Of a stretch of 64,000 nucleotides of DNA, positions 39,358 through 50,392 are shown piece after piece (the first letter of the stretch is position 1; every line of letters begins with the position of its first letter). The position numbers were made by a program, and so were the translations under genes. The notes beneath the pieces are model-generated. The model was given only the letters and a program-made list of their open reading frames with translations. It was not told the origin of the DNA and ran no database searches. Location of the stretch: NCBI RefSeq assembly GCF_035222275.1, contig NC_085882.1:3169501-3233500 (forward strand), written 5' to 3'. The stretch is from Podospora bellae-mahoneyi. Its lineage: Eukaryota > Ascomycota > Sordariomycetes > Sordariales > Podosporaceae.

Positions 39358-41445
39358 TTTGATTTGTGTGGTATCGTGCAGTTGTTTGTTTGGGGGTGAA
39401 GTCTTGATTGTTTGAGATCAAGTAAGTGAGGTGCGGGGGCGGAAGTTTAGTTGCGAACCCGAGGGCTTATTATGTACCGCAAGAGGTAGGTGATGTAAGT
39501 AGCAGGTCGGTGTTACTGTAGCTGTGGAGTGGCAAGCTGTTGATGCAGAGATTGGATGCAGATTGGATGCAGATGGGAGATTGAGTGACGAAAGCGGCAG
39601 GAGGGTGGCGCCGGGGATTTATATTCCTCTTTTGCTGTGTAGATGCGGTGAAACAAAAGACAGGCCGGAAGGAGATCACGGGCCCTGGGCTGGCGTGTCT
39701 GGGGAGTAACAATGCCGTCGCTCGTCAGAAGCCTCCCCCCCGGTTGGATGGCTCAGCCGCCAAACTGGAGATTGGGACCAGCAGCGACCCGCCCGAGGGA
39801 ATCCCACAAGCCCGCCGGGCCTCCGTACGCAACACGCAGTGGCTTTGGACCTGTCGCGCGCACACTTGGGCATGTTGCCTCTCGCTACTATTGAACCCAC
39901 GATGCGAAGCCTCTTTCTCATGAATGGCAATCCTTGTTGCCGCTTAATTGGCTGTGTAAATGCAGTCAACACAACCTGGAACCCGAAATCTCTGCCAGTC
40001 TTTTCCTTGCCACTCACCGTCCAGCTTCTCTCTTCTCTCTGTTGAGTGAGGTTTGCACAGCCACGACGGCACATGGGCACAACAGGACCACAGACACTCT
40101 GCCAACTCTGGCAGGTTTCGGGCCCATCGGGACGTCCGCCCATCCAGATCGCATTTCCCGATCCCGCAGTGTCTGATTCTCGAGGCGGTTCCAGAATCCT
40201 CACTCACCACCATCACTGCCTCCCTAGACAACAAAAAACACCAACACACGGCGTCTTTTCCATCTGGTGAGCCAAGGTTGTCCAGGAGGACATGCTCAGC
40301 CCGGCTCACGCCACCTCACCAGTATCGACAAATGTCTAGAGTCTTTTACACCGTCTTCACTGCCATGACTCTTCACCATATCCATTACCGATAAACATGC
40401 GAGAAAATGGGACAATAAACAGCCACGCCAAGGCTAGACTTACTTTCCTGTTCTGTTTGCCGGGATCATACCTCCCATACAACAACAAACATCGCTGACA
40501 CGAGCTGTGTGTTCATCCCTACTGTACGAGATGCCCAGGAAGGAAGCCAGGCACAATGCTAGCCATATCCCAGCTCCTTATGCCAAACCTAATCACCCAA
40601 GACTTGCGTAAGAGGCTCTCCATGCGCCGATCATCGATCATCAGCCAACAAATGCAGACCGAAGGCGCAGCTGGCCAGACTTCCACGTGTATTTTCCAGC
40701 CTCTCTAGATTCTGTAGGAACATTTTGACAACTCATCTGGTCGTCATCATGACCATTCCCAACTCGGGCTGGACATGTGAACTCATGAACCACCACCTCA
40801 CCTTTACCGCAGTCCAAGGTAAAAAAATACCACCATCCCTCAGCATCACCATATCCTCCCCAAAGGCAGGTGATGCCGAGATAATAAAACAGCCAACTCA
40901 ACCCGACCTCCTGGAAACAGGTCTCCACTTATTTTTTGCACTGCCCAGATAGGGAACTGGACTTACACACACAGCACAGGGCCATGCTCTCTCACCACCG
41001 CTGCATCGTCAGGTGGTGTCGCTTTTCCGGATCTACATCGTCCGGTTTCTAGTTTTCTACTAGATATTTTTCATATCATATATACGTACATATATTTGAG
41101 TAGGAGATGGTATAGGTAACACCATGGTTGCATGTATGCACCCTTTTTCTCCCCCGCATGTTTTGCAGACCGGTATCCGAGCGTCCGGGTGGCTGAGCAG
41201 CATCAAGCCCACACAGACACTCTCCTGAAATCAACACACAACACCAGAACCCCCTCCTCACTGGTGTGTGGTGATGATCATGACCAGAGACAATAGCTGT
41301 AGACATGCCAAGATTCCCCCAAACACCATCAACCCTCCCTTGTTGTTTTAGTGATGTCTATATAACCATAACCACTCGTCTCAAAACACCACCAAACCCT
41401 CGCTATTCTCTCCTTCTTGAAACATCTCCTCATGTTGATACAGAA
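39358..41445. other. Upstream of calcipressin / downstream of PheRS, no gene seen
   Basis: 2.1 kb: calcipressin promoter plus the 3' flank of the mitochondrial PheRS gene. An 11-bp tandem (attggatgcag) at about 39549-39574 may mark a small regulatory repeat. Short frames (e.g. 40641-40928 minus) have no coding support. Confidence 0.45.
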
Positions 41446-43035
41446 TCACCTAATCTCAACCCCCAACCTCCCCACCATTTCCTCCTTCACCCTCTCATGC
41501 AACCCATTCGCCTCCTCATTCGTCAACGTCCTCTCCAAGCTCCGATAATTCACCCTATAGCAAAAACTCCTCCTTCCCGTCTTGGGATGCGTAAAGCTAT
41601 CCATCAAGACCACATCCTCCACCACATCCCCGCAAACATCCCTCACCACCTCCATCAAATCATTCTCATGCCACTCCCCGCCCTCCCTCCCCTTCCCACC
41701 CGCCGCCGCAGCCCCCGTGCTCCCAGCCGGCAACCAAAAGCTGACATCCTTGTAACAAGCCGGATGCCTACTAAACCCCACAAATGGCCTCAGTTTCCCC
41801 AAATCCCCCTCCACCCCTCTAAACTGCCCTAAAAACCTCTCATCCTGCGACCAAAACAACCTGATATCAGGTATCTGAAAAAGCAACATCGCAATCCTCT
41901 CCAGCCCCAAGCCAAAAGCCCAGCCTATTTGATTGGGAACACCCGCGTCGTTAAGGATGTGTTGTTGACTCACCCCACACCCCAAAACCTCCAGCCAATC
42001 CCCCTGATACCAAACCTCCATCTCCCAACTGGGGCTCGTGAAAGGAAAGTAAGCCTCCACCCATCTAACCTTCAACGGCTCCCCATCCTGCTCTTTCACC
42101 CCCGCCCGGGCGTGAGACTCCTTCACCCGTTTAAAAATCTCCGCCACCATCAATTCCAGAGATCGCTTCAGATGCTTCCCCACCGCCTCTGCCTCCTCAG
42201 GGGTGTGGGATGGCTGTAAGGGGTTACGCTCCGGGTGAAAAGGGGGGTTGGGGTCCTCGATGATCATTTCATGTTTCGGTAGGGCGTCCAAATCTCTGTG
42301 TACAGCCGCCACGATGTCACCGTTCGGGACCGTGTTGCGGTCCCAGACCCGGGCGCCTTCCATCTGGTGAAAGACGGGGTAGTGGGACTTGTCGATTTCG
42401 TCTCTTCTGTAGACATCAGCCGAGATGAGATATCCCGGGGATTTCGACGCGGCGAATAACTCCGCCTCGTGGGCCGACGTGTGAGTCCGTAGCAAGGTGG
42501 TAGAGTTGATGTAATAAGTGTCGGTTTTTGCTCTGCCGGGGTGGTTGGGCGGAAACCCCAACGAGTCAAAATTCTCGTGGGTCGTAACCACAGGGTCGAG
42601 GTTGTTGTAGCTGAGGTAGGTGGGGGAGGGGAACACGGATTCGATGATTTGGCGGGTGATGGACACAGGGTGGTCTTTTTGGAGGTGCAGCTTCCGGGAG
42701 GTGAGGTTGAGGATCGTGGACGAGACGTTGAACCATTCGGCGTCGACGGGGTAAGTTTTGGAGTTTATGGTTACTTCTTTGGGGAGTTCTTTTTTTCACA
42801 GCGAACATATCAGTGGTTATTCGCGGTTTATAAAGGTCAAGAAGTAAACTGTATTGGCTGTCTAACCTGGCCTGGTCGAGTACTGTGCCCTCCACCACCT
42901 CGCTGCTGGCACCGTCACTGTCGCTGGTAATGGCCGCAACGGACTGCTCAGTCGTACCGCTCTCGAAATCACCGACCGACTGCCGACCCTCGCCAGAAGC
43001 CCGCCGGCGCAGGCCATTCCTCGAGGTCCGATCAT
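41446..43035 (-). CDS. MSF1: Mitochondrial phenylalanyl-tRNA synthetase
   Basis: Monomeric class II enzyme charging mitochondrial tRNA-Phe (yeast Msf1, human FARS2). Exon 1 (42867-43035) encodes an Arg/Ala/Ser presequence (MIGPRGMACAGGLLARVGSR, SSPLRP). A 78-nt intron (42789-42866; gttaga...ctgat...aaaaag) joins STRPE to LPKEVTINSKTYPVDAEW. The catalytic core has HTSAHEAELF, ISADVYRRDEIDKSHYPVFHQMEG (motif 2) and GWAFGLGLERIAMLLF (motif 3). The C-terminal anticodon-binding ferredoxin fold (SRHPACYKDVSFWLP...VNYRSLERTLT) carries a small Gly/Ala-rich insert, ending GVEIR. Length about 503 aa is normal. A further in-frame ATG exists at 43257, but the one at 43035 (A at -3) gives a cleaner targeting signal. 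Confidence 0.94.
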
Positions 43036-43377
43036 GCTGGCGATGTCAAGTTGTGGTGGGGTGGAAGACCTCTCGCTACAACAGCTCAGCTTGAAGCTTG
43101 GGCGCCACGGCAGTATCAAGCTCAAAAATTGGAGATCGTTCGAGGCGCGCGCCGAGAGACGGTGGCCCGGGCTCCACAAAACAGGGGTCCTCGATGCACG
43201 ATGACATCTTTCTAGAAACGTTCTGTGGGGAACTTCTGATTGGCCAATTCCTCTCATGGCGGCCTCGAAGGTTCCCCGCTCGACATGAAATCATCTAGTC
43301 TTCACAAGTAGCACGAACAAAAAGCTGGACGGGGAATCTCTTTGTTTTATTATTTACTTTGCACTACCTTCAACAAT
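43036..43377. promoter_or_regulatory. Gap between ARG1 stop and PheRS start
   Basis: 342 bp on tandem minus-strand genes: ARG1 3' UTR followed by the PheRS promoter. A minus-strand AATAAA lies at 43346-43351, about 30 nt past the ARG1 stop. Confidence 0.5.
43346..43351 (-). terminator. Probable poly(A) signal of ARG1
   Basis: AATAAA on the minus strand, about 30 nt downstream of the ARG1 stop codon, in A/T-rich sequence. Confidence 0.45.
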
Positions 43378-45089
43378 TTACTTGGTAAGGGGCTTGCCAT
43401 CCTTGATCTTCTGGAGGCCGTACTTCTCCAGGCGGATGGCCTGGATGGCAATGAAGCCAGAGGTATCCATGGGGGAGAAGCCCTCAAGAGAGTCCATAGA
43501 AGCATCCTCCTGCGAGTAGAGGTTGCTGGCATCCGACTTGCGGCCAAGGACGTAGGCAGCGCCCTTGTAAACCGACATGCGGACCTCACCAGTAACGTTC
43601 TCCTGGGAGTAGACGAGGGAGTTCTCAAGGAACTCACGCTCGGGAGAGAAGTACATGCCGTTGTAGAGGCAGTGAGACCACTCAATCGTGACGAACTGGT
43701 CACGGAGCTTGCGAACCTTGGCGTCCATGACAAGACCCTCAAGATCCAAGTGAGCAAGGCGGCTAGAATATTGTCAGTACATGATCGTGTCTCAATCGGG
43801 TTTTGCAGAAACATACGCAATGGTAAGACCGGGGGTGTCGTAGCAGCCTCTGCTCTTGAGACCGATGAAACGGTTCTCAACAATATCGATTCTGCCAACA
43901 CCGTTGTCGTGGCCAATCTTGTTCAGAAGCTTGAACAGAGCAACCGAGTCGGTAACCTCACCCTCAGGGGTGACAACCTTGGTGGGGATACCCTTCTCGA
44001 AGTGGATGGTGAAGTTGTAGGGGACATCGGGAGCGTCGGTAGGGTCGACGGTGCGGGTCCAGAGCTCCTTGGGGGGAGAGTGGTCGGGGTCCTCAAGGAC
44101 ACCAGCCTCGTACGAGCAGTGTACGAGGTTGTCATCCATGGACCAGGGAGCCTTGGGGCTGGAGGAGACGGGAATGTTGTTCTCGGCGGCGAACTTGAGG
44201 AGATCGGCACGGCCCTGGAACTTCTCGATGAACTCGGGCATTCTCCAGGGGGCGATGACCTTCATCTTGGGGTTGCAAGCCTTGAAGGCAAGCTCGAAGC
44301 GGACCTGGTCATTCTAGACCTCGGAATTAGCATAAAGTTACTTGGCATCTTCGAGTAAGCTGGCTTACGCCCTTGCCGGTGCAGCCGTGGCTCAGGATGT
44401 CGCAGTTGTACTGCTCAGCAACGCGGACCTGAGCCCGGGCAATGATGGGCCGGGCGAGGGAGGTACCGAGGAGGTAGCGGTCCTCATAGATGGCGTTGCA
44501 CTGGATGGCGCGGAAGACAATCTCCTCGACGAACTCGCGCTGGAGGTCCTCAATCACCATGCGCTCGGCACCGAGAGCGAGAGCCTTCTTCTCGACCTCA
44601 GCCCAGTCCTCCTCCTGGCCAACATTGGCGAGGAAGCACACGACAGTGTAACCCTGTATTTTCCATGTCAGCACCTCTTCTTGGCGGGCATCATACCAGC
44701 TAGGAGCTGCCTACCTCGAGAATGAGCCACTTGAGGATGGTGGAGGTGTCGAGACCTGTCAACCGAACTTGTCAGCTTCCCTTTCCGTCCAACACCCGTG
44801 CACGAAGTGACGCCGACAAGGTTCCCGGTGGACACCTCAACGAGACAGCAATTGGCCCTTTGCCCGCTCTGCGAACATGGAAGGTCAATCGAGCCCGTCA
44901 TGCGTCTGCTCAAGCATAGAGACACAAAAATGAAGGCATTGGGCAACCGAATGGCTTACCTCCAGAGTAGGCGCTGTAAGCGGGGGTCAGCACCAGGCGT
45001 TCCACACTGTTAAGCTTTTGGCGGGGAAGATGGATGGCAGGACTTGGAAGGAAATATATCACTTACAGACAGACACGACCCTTGGACAT
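43378..45089 (-). CDS. ARG1: Argininosuccinate synthase
   Basis: Joins citrulline and aspartate (ATP to AMP) to argininosuccinate, the penultimate step of arginine synthesis, in the cytosol. 414 aa from six exons: 45067-45089, 44960-44973, 44715-44755, 44369-44653, 43817-44313 and 43378-43762. Exon 1 (MSKGRVCL) is 23 nt and exon 2 is a 14-nt microexon; together with exon 3 they build the ATP-pyrophosphatase P-loop AYSGGLDTS. Splicing thus assembles the nucleotide-binding motif from three pieces. Later blocks: FLANVGQEEDW, SLARPIIARAQV, SHGCTGKGNDQVRFELAF, GRIDIVENRFIGLKSRG, YETPGLT-like YDTPGLTIA, and C-terminal GFIAIQAIRLEKYG. Introns 1 (93 nt) and 2 (204 nt) are longer than the others (54-61 nt). 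Divergent from DIC1 with 690 bp between starts. Confidence 0.97.
44960..44973 (-). other. 14-nt microexon of ARG1
   Basis: Minus strand: cttacag|CGCCTACTCTGGAG|gtaagc. With 23-nt exon 1 and 41-nt exon 3 it gives LAYSGGLDTSTILKWL in one frame; no alternative restores the P-loop. Confidence 0.88.
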
Positions 45090-45779
45090 TTTGAATTTGT
45101 AGCAAAGTAACAAAGAGGAAGATACTCGAGATGAATCCGCAAGAGAGAGAGAAGCCCAAAAGTCCAAACAATGGAAGAAAGCGGAAACAAAAAAAATATG
45201 GAGTCACAGTCACACACACACACACGGATAGATAGCTGCAGCTCTTCTCTCTCCCCTCACCTCAGTGGTCTGACCCCTCCTATGACTCGAAGGCGGTCAA
45301 ACTTTTTTTTTTGTTTTGCTCGGAAAGACAAGGGATCCAGGCCCGATCCGATATCGCTAGCGCAGAGAGATAAGATAACCAACAGCGCCCGCTGCTACCC
45401 GCCAATTCCCTGTCGATTACGTAGTGGGGACCAACAAAAAGTGGAAAATTTCGATAAACCAAAAATTCCACTGTTGGTTGAATTGATTGCAGCTGTGACA
45501 TTTCTTATCGCCAATCTCACTTGGGACGACCACCCTTTCGTCATACCTCGATCCGATCTTTCCAGAGTCAGTCGCAAAACATTGCTGCCGATGCCGGTAT
45601 AGCTTCACTTCCAATTCGCTTGAAGCTATTCACTTTTAGTGTTTAATACATAACACATAATTCTAATTCGGCAACGTTTTGGCGAAAAAGCTTTACACAC
45701 ACAGTCCGCGGGATGTTCTTGTTATAGCGACAACTCCAACTTTTCTACTTTTTGAGTGCGTCGCGACAGAGACGACAAG
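45090..45779. promoter_or_regulatory. Divergent promoter, ARG1 and DIC1
   Basis: 690 bp. Contains a short (CA)n run at about 45211-45224 on the ARG1 side and a T-run near 45302. I did not identify a TGACTC-type cross-pathway site with confidence, although ggagtcac occurs at 45200. No gene present. Confidence 0.5.
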
Positions 45780-46916
45780 ATGGATGCCAAGAATAGCAGT
45801 GTACCTACACCAGTAGGTTCAGGCACAGAAACCACCAGCAAAAGAGACACCACCAACAAGATGTCCCTCTCACCACAACTAAAACAAAAACCAATCCACT
45901 ACCCCTTCTGGTTCGGAGGCAGCGCATCCTCCATGGCCGCCTGCGTCACTCACCCCCTCGACCTGGGTTTGTTTACCACCCCCCTTACCCCCCCTTTTAT
46001 CTCCTCCCTTACTAACCCCCCGACAGTCAAAGTCCGCCTCCAAACCCGCTCAGGCTCCATGCCCACCACCATGTCCGGCACCTTCCTCCACATCCTCCGC
46101 AACAACGGCCTCACAGGCCTCTACTCGGGCCTCTCCGCCTCCCTCCTCCGCCAAATCACCTACTCCACCACCCGCTTCGGCATCTACGAGGAACTCAAAT
46201 CCCAACTCGCCACCCGCTCCGGCGTTGATCCAGTAACCCAAAAACCCAAACCGCCCTCCTTACCCATGCTCATAGCCATGGCCTCCGTCTCGGGGACTAT
46301 AGGTGGAATAGCAGGCAACGCAGCCGACGTCCTCAACGTCCGCATGCAGCACGACGCCTCTCTCCCGGAGCACAAACGGCGCAACTACCGGCACGCAGGC
46401 GACGGTCTGGTCCGGATGATCAGGGAAGAAGGCGTCGGCGCCCTCTTCCGTGGTGTCGGACCGAATTCGCTGCGAGCAGCGGCCATGACTGCCTCGCAAT
46501 TGGCGTCTTACGACATCTTTAAGCGGACTTTGATCAAGGTCGCAAAGATGGAGGACAACCTCGCGACGCACTTTAGCTCGTCCTTTCTTGCTGGCGTGGT
46601 CGCGGCGACGGTGACGAGCCCGATTGATGTGATCAAGACGAGGGTGATGTCTGCGCACGGCAACCAGGGGCTGGGGCAGCTGCTGGGGGAGATTTATGCA
46701 AAGGAGGGGATGGGGTGGATGTTTAGGGGGTGGGTGCCGAGTTTTTTGAGGTTGGGGCCGTAAGTTTGTTTCTTTTCCTTTCCTTTCGAATGATGTACTG
46801 ACAAGGGAAACAGACAAACGATTTGCACGTTTTTGTTTTTGGAATCTCATCGCAAGTTTTATAGACGAGTTAAGGGGTTGGAGGAGGAGGAATTGCCTGC
46901 TGTGAACAAGTCGTAG
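45780..46916 (+). CDS. DIC1: Mitochondrial dicarboxylate carrier
   Basis: Inner-membrane SLC25 carrier, most like yeast Dic1, exchanging malate or succinate for phosphate. 340 aa with three repeats. Signatures: THPLDLVKVRLQ, NAADVLNVRMQHD and TSPIDVIKTRVM. The second, with NAAD and N in place of the usual P and K, is the form seen in Dic1. Exons 45780-45966, 46027-46759 and 46814-46916. The first intron (60 nt; gtttgt...actaac...gacag) has no in-frame stop. The second (54 nt; gtaagt...actgac...aacag) yields LGPQTICTFLFLESHRKFY at the end of the last helix. The start (caagATGga) has a good context; the 30-residue leader is Thr/Ser-rich and not a classical presequence, as is usual for carriers. 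Confidence 0.93.
45967..46026 (+). other. Stop-free 60-nt intron of DIC1
   Basis: Interrupts the first carrier signature (PLDL|VKVR). Retention would insert 20 residues rich in Pro/Thr inside the signature and should abolish transport. Confidence 0.85.
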
Positions 46917-47027
46917 AGTAGGAGGGCAGCTTGGATTTTTTTTCTGCATTTTTGAGCGAAAACACAGCGGATTTTGATACTTTGTATCACAGCACCACAC
47001 AGCAACAAAGAGGAGCATGGAACTTAT

Positions 47028-47052
47028 AGACAAGACAAGACAAGACAAGACA
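47028..47052 (+). repeat. (GACAA)n run
   Basis: About five AGACA units (agacaagacaagac...) in the DIC1 3' flank. Confidence 0.85.
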
Positions 47053-47271
47053 GGAATCGATCTATAGAGCGGAGGAGGAAGGGAAAGGGGGGCATCATCT
47101 TTATCAGTCAGTGTATTTGTATTTTTCTCTCGTATACCATGGCAAGAGAGGGGGTAGGCATTTGTTTTTCGGCCAGGCAGGGAAGGGTGCGGCGTTTTGT
47201 CTTTTTGTCAGTTGGTATTCTTGTACACAAAAAGAGGGTCTGTGCAAACACACACATGTTGTTGGTTATCT

Positions 47272-47295
47272 TTTTATTTTATTTTATTTTATTTA
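47272..47295 (+). repeat. (TTTTA)n run
   Basis: Four to five TTTTA units in the DIC1/RPB3 convergent region. Confidence 0.85.
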
Positions 47296-47411
47296 CCTCA
47301 AATATGAAGCCTTTTGATACAAATTATATCTATGTACAAGTAACAAGGGACGCTGATTTTGGGTTCGGGTTGAGATACCCCCAATGAAAACTGACTTTTC
47401 TTTATTGAGTC

Positions 47412-47429
47412 GCTCTCTCTCTCTCTCTC
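47412..47429. repeat. (CT)n run
   Basis: Nine CT units followed by a C-run, in the DIC1/RPB3 convergent region. Confidence 0.85.
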
Positions 47430-47916
47430 CCCCCCAAGAAACCTGTAATGAACCTCCCCCCCTTCCTTTCCGCCCCAACCCCCCAAAACTCCGGCTGATG
47501 AAATACTCTACACGCTCAGCAGATAGCAGCAAAATAACCCCCTCTTCTTCTTCATCAAAAACCTCGTATCCAGTTTTTGGTCCTTCAAGAGCAGCAAAAA
47601 AGCCCTCGCAATGTTATGAGAATGGATGAGTAATAAAGGGGCTCGGCAAGGGTACTGATGCGGTGATTCGGGTGATGAGGAGTGAGTTCGGATTGCTGTG
47701 ATGAATGATGAATGATGTGCGTGTGCTGGGTATAGTATTGTACACAATAACAAGAAGCTGGTGAAGAAGATGGAAACGCCGGCAACGCGCTGCCGTAAAG
47801 CCCGGATCTGTCGTTACCGGTGAGGCGATAATTTTGGCGTCGTATTGAGCTGTTTCCAACGTCATGGCTCCCACCAGACCCGATTTACCAAGTCTGATCC
47901 TTTCTTGCTGCCTCAT

Positions 47917-49052
47917 TCAAGACCAACCGCCACCGCCATAGGAAGTCTGCCCGCCGAATGGAGTGGTTCCGCCGCCGCCACCCCAGGCGCTCTGGTTCCC
48001 GCCATTTCCGCCGTAGGATGTCGAGTACCCATAGCCGGTGTCAGGACCGCTGTTGTAATCTGGGCTGCGGGGTCCGTCGTAGCCACCTTCACCCTCCCCT
48101 TCAGTCAACTCGTGAATCAGACCAGCGAGCTTTTGCTGGATGACCTTGATGCCCTCGGTGACGATTCCATCTGGTGGCAGGTTACCGGCTGTCTCGACGT
48201 TGTAGTAAAAGTGGTTGGGGACGGCGTCAAAGTCGAAAGGTTCGCCTTCCACTGGTGGCTCTTCCCACTTGGCATACTCGCTAGGAGGCCTGTGACAGAG
48301 TGTGAGTGGCTGCTTTGCGACCAAAGATCAACATAGAGCAAACTTACCATTCCGACTTGGGATCCTTCTCATACCAAAGGTCAAGATGGCGGAGCTTGTT
48401 GTGGGGGTCATATTCAAACCCGATGGCTGCGCTTGGTGCCCATTTCGCATGCTCCTTCGCAATGCCCTTCTTCGCGATACACTCGAGCTTGATCTCCTGC
48501 TCGGGGCGCAGCTTGAGAATGAGCGGTCCGGTGCCGTCCTTGTCGTTAATAACTGGCGTGCCCAGAGATTGATTTATGCGCTCGCCAATAGGTACTAAAT
48601 CGCGCGCGGATACCGACATGTTCTCGTAGCCAGTGCACTTGGCATGGAGCGTGAGCTTGACGCTGCAGTTTTCGCAGTACTCTTCGCAGTCGCAGTCGCG
48701 GGAATAGAGGAGGTGCTCGACACCCTCGGCGTTGAGTGGGATAAGACCAAGACGGTGGGCGATGAATTCGTCAGCAAGAACCGAGCTGTTGCTTTCAATC
48801 TCGACCAAGTCGATGGCGATGGTTGGGATCTCGGCCAGCATGACGCGGCGCAGCGAGTTGGCGAACGAGATGTCGGCATTCTGGAGTTCGAACTTGACGC
48901 GGACCGAGTCGGCCTAGATATTCACGTCGCGTTTAGACACGAGTTGCCGTCTCACCAGCTGCCCGGACATTGCGACAACCACATACCTGCGAGATCTTGA
49001 CGACGGGCCCGAGCGACTCGGCGTCATCCATTGCCATCGGATCGTAATCCAT
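47917..49052 (-). CDS. RPB3: RNA polymerase II subunit RPB3
   Basis: Alpha-like subunit that dimerises with Rpb11 to nucleate Pol II assembly. 334 aa from three exons: 48987-49052, 48348-48913 and 47917-48289. N-terminus MDYDPMAMDDAESLGPVVKI, then SVRVKFELQNADISFANSLRR (alpha-motif), FIAHRLGLIPLN and the zinc-binding CDCEEYCENCSVKLTLHAKC. C-terminal half: GIAKEHAKWAPSAAIGFEYD and FDAVPNHFYYNVETAGNLPPD. The tail after about residue 280 is Gly/Tyr/Ser-rich (YNSGPDTGYGYSTSYGG), disordered and probably lineage-specific. Introns of 73 and 58 nt are standard. Divergent from MGE1 with 559 bp between starts. Confidence 0.96.
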
Positions 49053-49611
49053 CTTGCCGGCTGTGTATTATCTCGCGCGATTTGTGTTTGCTTTCAGTTC
49101 GTAAAATGACAATCGCAAGGGCGCGTTTGTGTAGGTAGCAAGCAAGCAAGATGGAGCAGTGGTTAAATCGCAGAAAGAGTTGCTGTTGATGTGGAAGGCT
49201 ACAGCAACAAGCGGATCCCAGCTCGGAAGTTTGGACAAGCCTCCAAGTGAATGTGAGAGGCGCGCGACAAAGCGCCGATAAGATGCCTGCCCTGCGTTAT
49301 CAGCACATGATTTCGCGGCGGGCCGGCAGGTTACAGTGGGGCAGCATCTGGCAGAGGGAAAACCCTGCATCTGGCAGGCAGCGCTTGACTGGTTTCGGCT
49401 GGGCGGGGCTCAGCGGGATCTGGGGAACAGCTTAAGGGCGGTCCGTCAGATGATCCGCTTTTTTTCTGACCTTGGCCCGGTTGAACGGCCCAACCAAAGC
49501 CGTCGTCATAAAATTTCTGGAAGGCAACACGCCATTGTATGGTAAAATTAAAAAAAAGAGAGCATTGCCGTCCGTTGAGAGTCAGATAATACACCACATA
49601 CAACCGCCATA
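49053..49611. promoter_or_regulatory. Divergent promoter, RPB3 and MGE1
   Basis: 559 bp containing both promoters. Includes a CCAAC/ATTGG-poor GC-rich centre and an A-run just before the MGE1 leader. No gene seen. Confidence 0.5.
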
Positions 49612-50392
49612 ATGTTACGACAGACCATCGCCAACACTTCCCGGGCCCTCCGCTCCACCGCCAGGGCCGGCGCCCAAAGACAGCTCGCCAGACCCCAGTT
49701 CATCCAGTCACCAATTGCCGCAGCCGCCAGGACAGTGGCACCGAGGGCGAGATGGTACAGCGCTGAGGCCGAGAAGAAGGAGGCCGAGACCAAGAATGGA
49801 GAGGAGAAGGCTGCTGAGGAGACCGAGGAGACCAAGCTCAAGAAGCAATTAGAGGCCAAGGAGGCCGAAGTTCGGGACTGGAAGGTACATACAGCCATAC
49901 GACCTACCCCTGACTATGATCCCCTGCATATACTAACAACCATACCAGGACAAGTATCTCCGCTCCGTTGCCGACTTCCGCAACCTCCAGGACCGGACTG
50001 CCCGTGAAATGAAGGCTGCCCGTGACTTCGCCATCCAGAAGTTCGCCAAGGACCTCGTCGACAGCGTTGACAACTTCGACCGTGCCCTCACCATGGTCCC
50101 CGAGGAGAAGCTCAAGTCCGAGGAGAAGTCTGCCCACCTCCAAGACCTCGTCAACCTCTTCGAGGGTCTCAAGATGACCGAGAACATCCTCCTCGAGACC
50201 CTCAAGAAGCACGGCCTCGAGAGATTCGACCCCCACGGCCTTCCCTTCAACCCCAATGAGCACGAGGCTACCTTCATGACCCCCATGCAGGACAAGGAGC
50301 ACAACACCGTCTTCCACACCCAGCAGAAAGGCTTCAAGCTCAACGGCCGCATCCTCAGACCCGCCAAGGTCGGCGTTGTCAAGAACAAATAA
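49612..50392 (+). CDS. MGE1: Mitochondrial GrpE, nucleotide exchange factor for Hsp70
   Basis: Releases ADP from matrix Hsp70 (Ssc1), driving protein import and folding. 238 aa. An Arg/Ala/Ser presequence (MLRQTIANTSRALRSTARAG, ending near ARWYSAEAEKK) is followed by the long acidic and Lys-rich GrpE coiled-coil (about 50-140: DKYLRSVADFRNLQDRTARE) and the beta-domain with HEATFMTPMQDKEHNTV and QQKGFKLNGRILRPAKVGV. One 64-nt intron at 49885-49948 (gtacat...actaac...taccag) lies in the coiled coil between DWK and DKYLRS. Ends VVKNK. Confidence 0.96.

Larger units (their letters stand above)
46917..47916. other. Convergent region DIC1 / RPB3
   Basis: 1 kb. Holds GACAA repeats (47028-47052), a TTTTA run (47272-47295), (CT)n at 47412-47429 and both 3' UTRs. 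No gene recognised. Confidence 0.5.
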
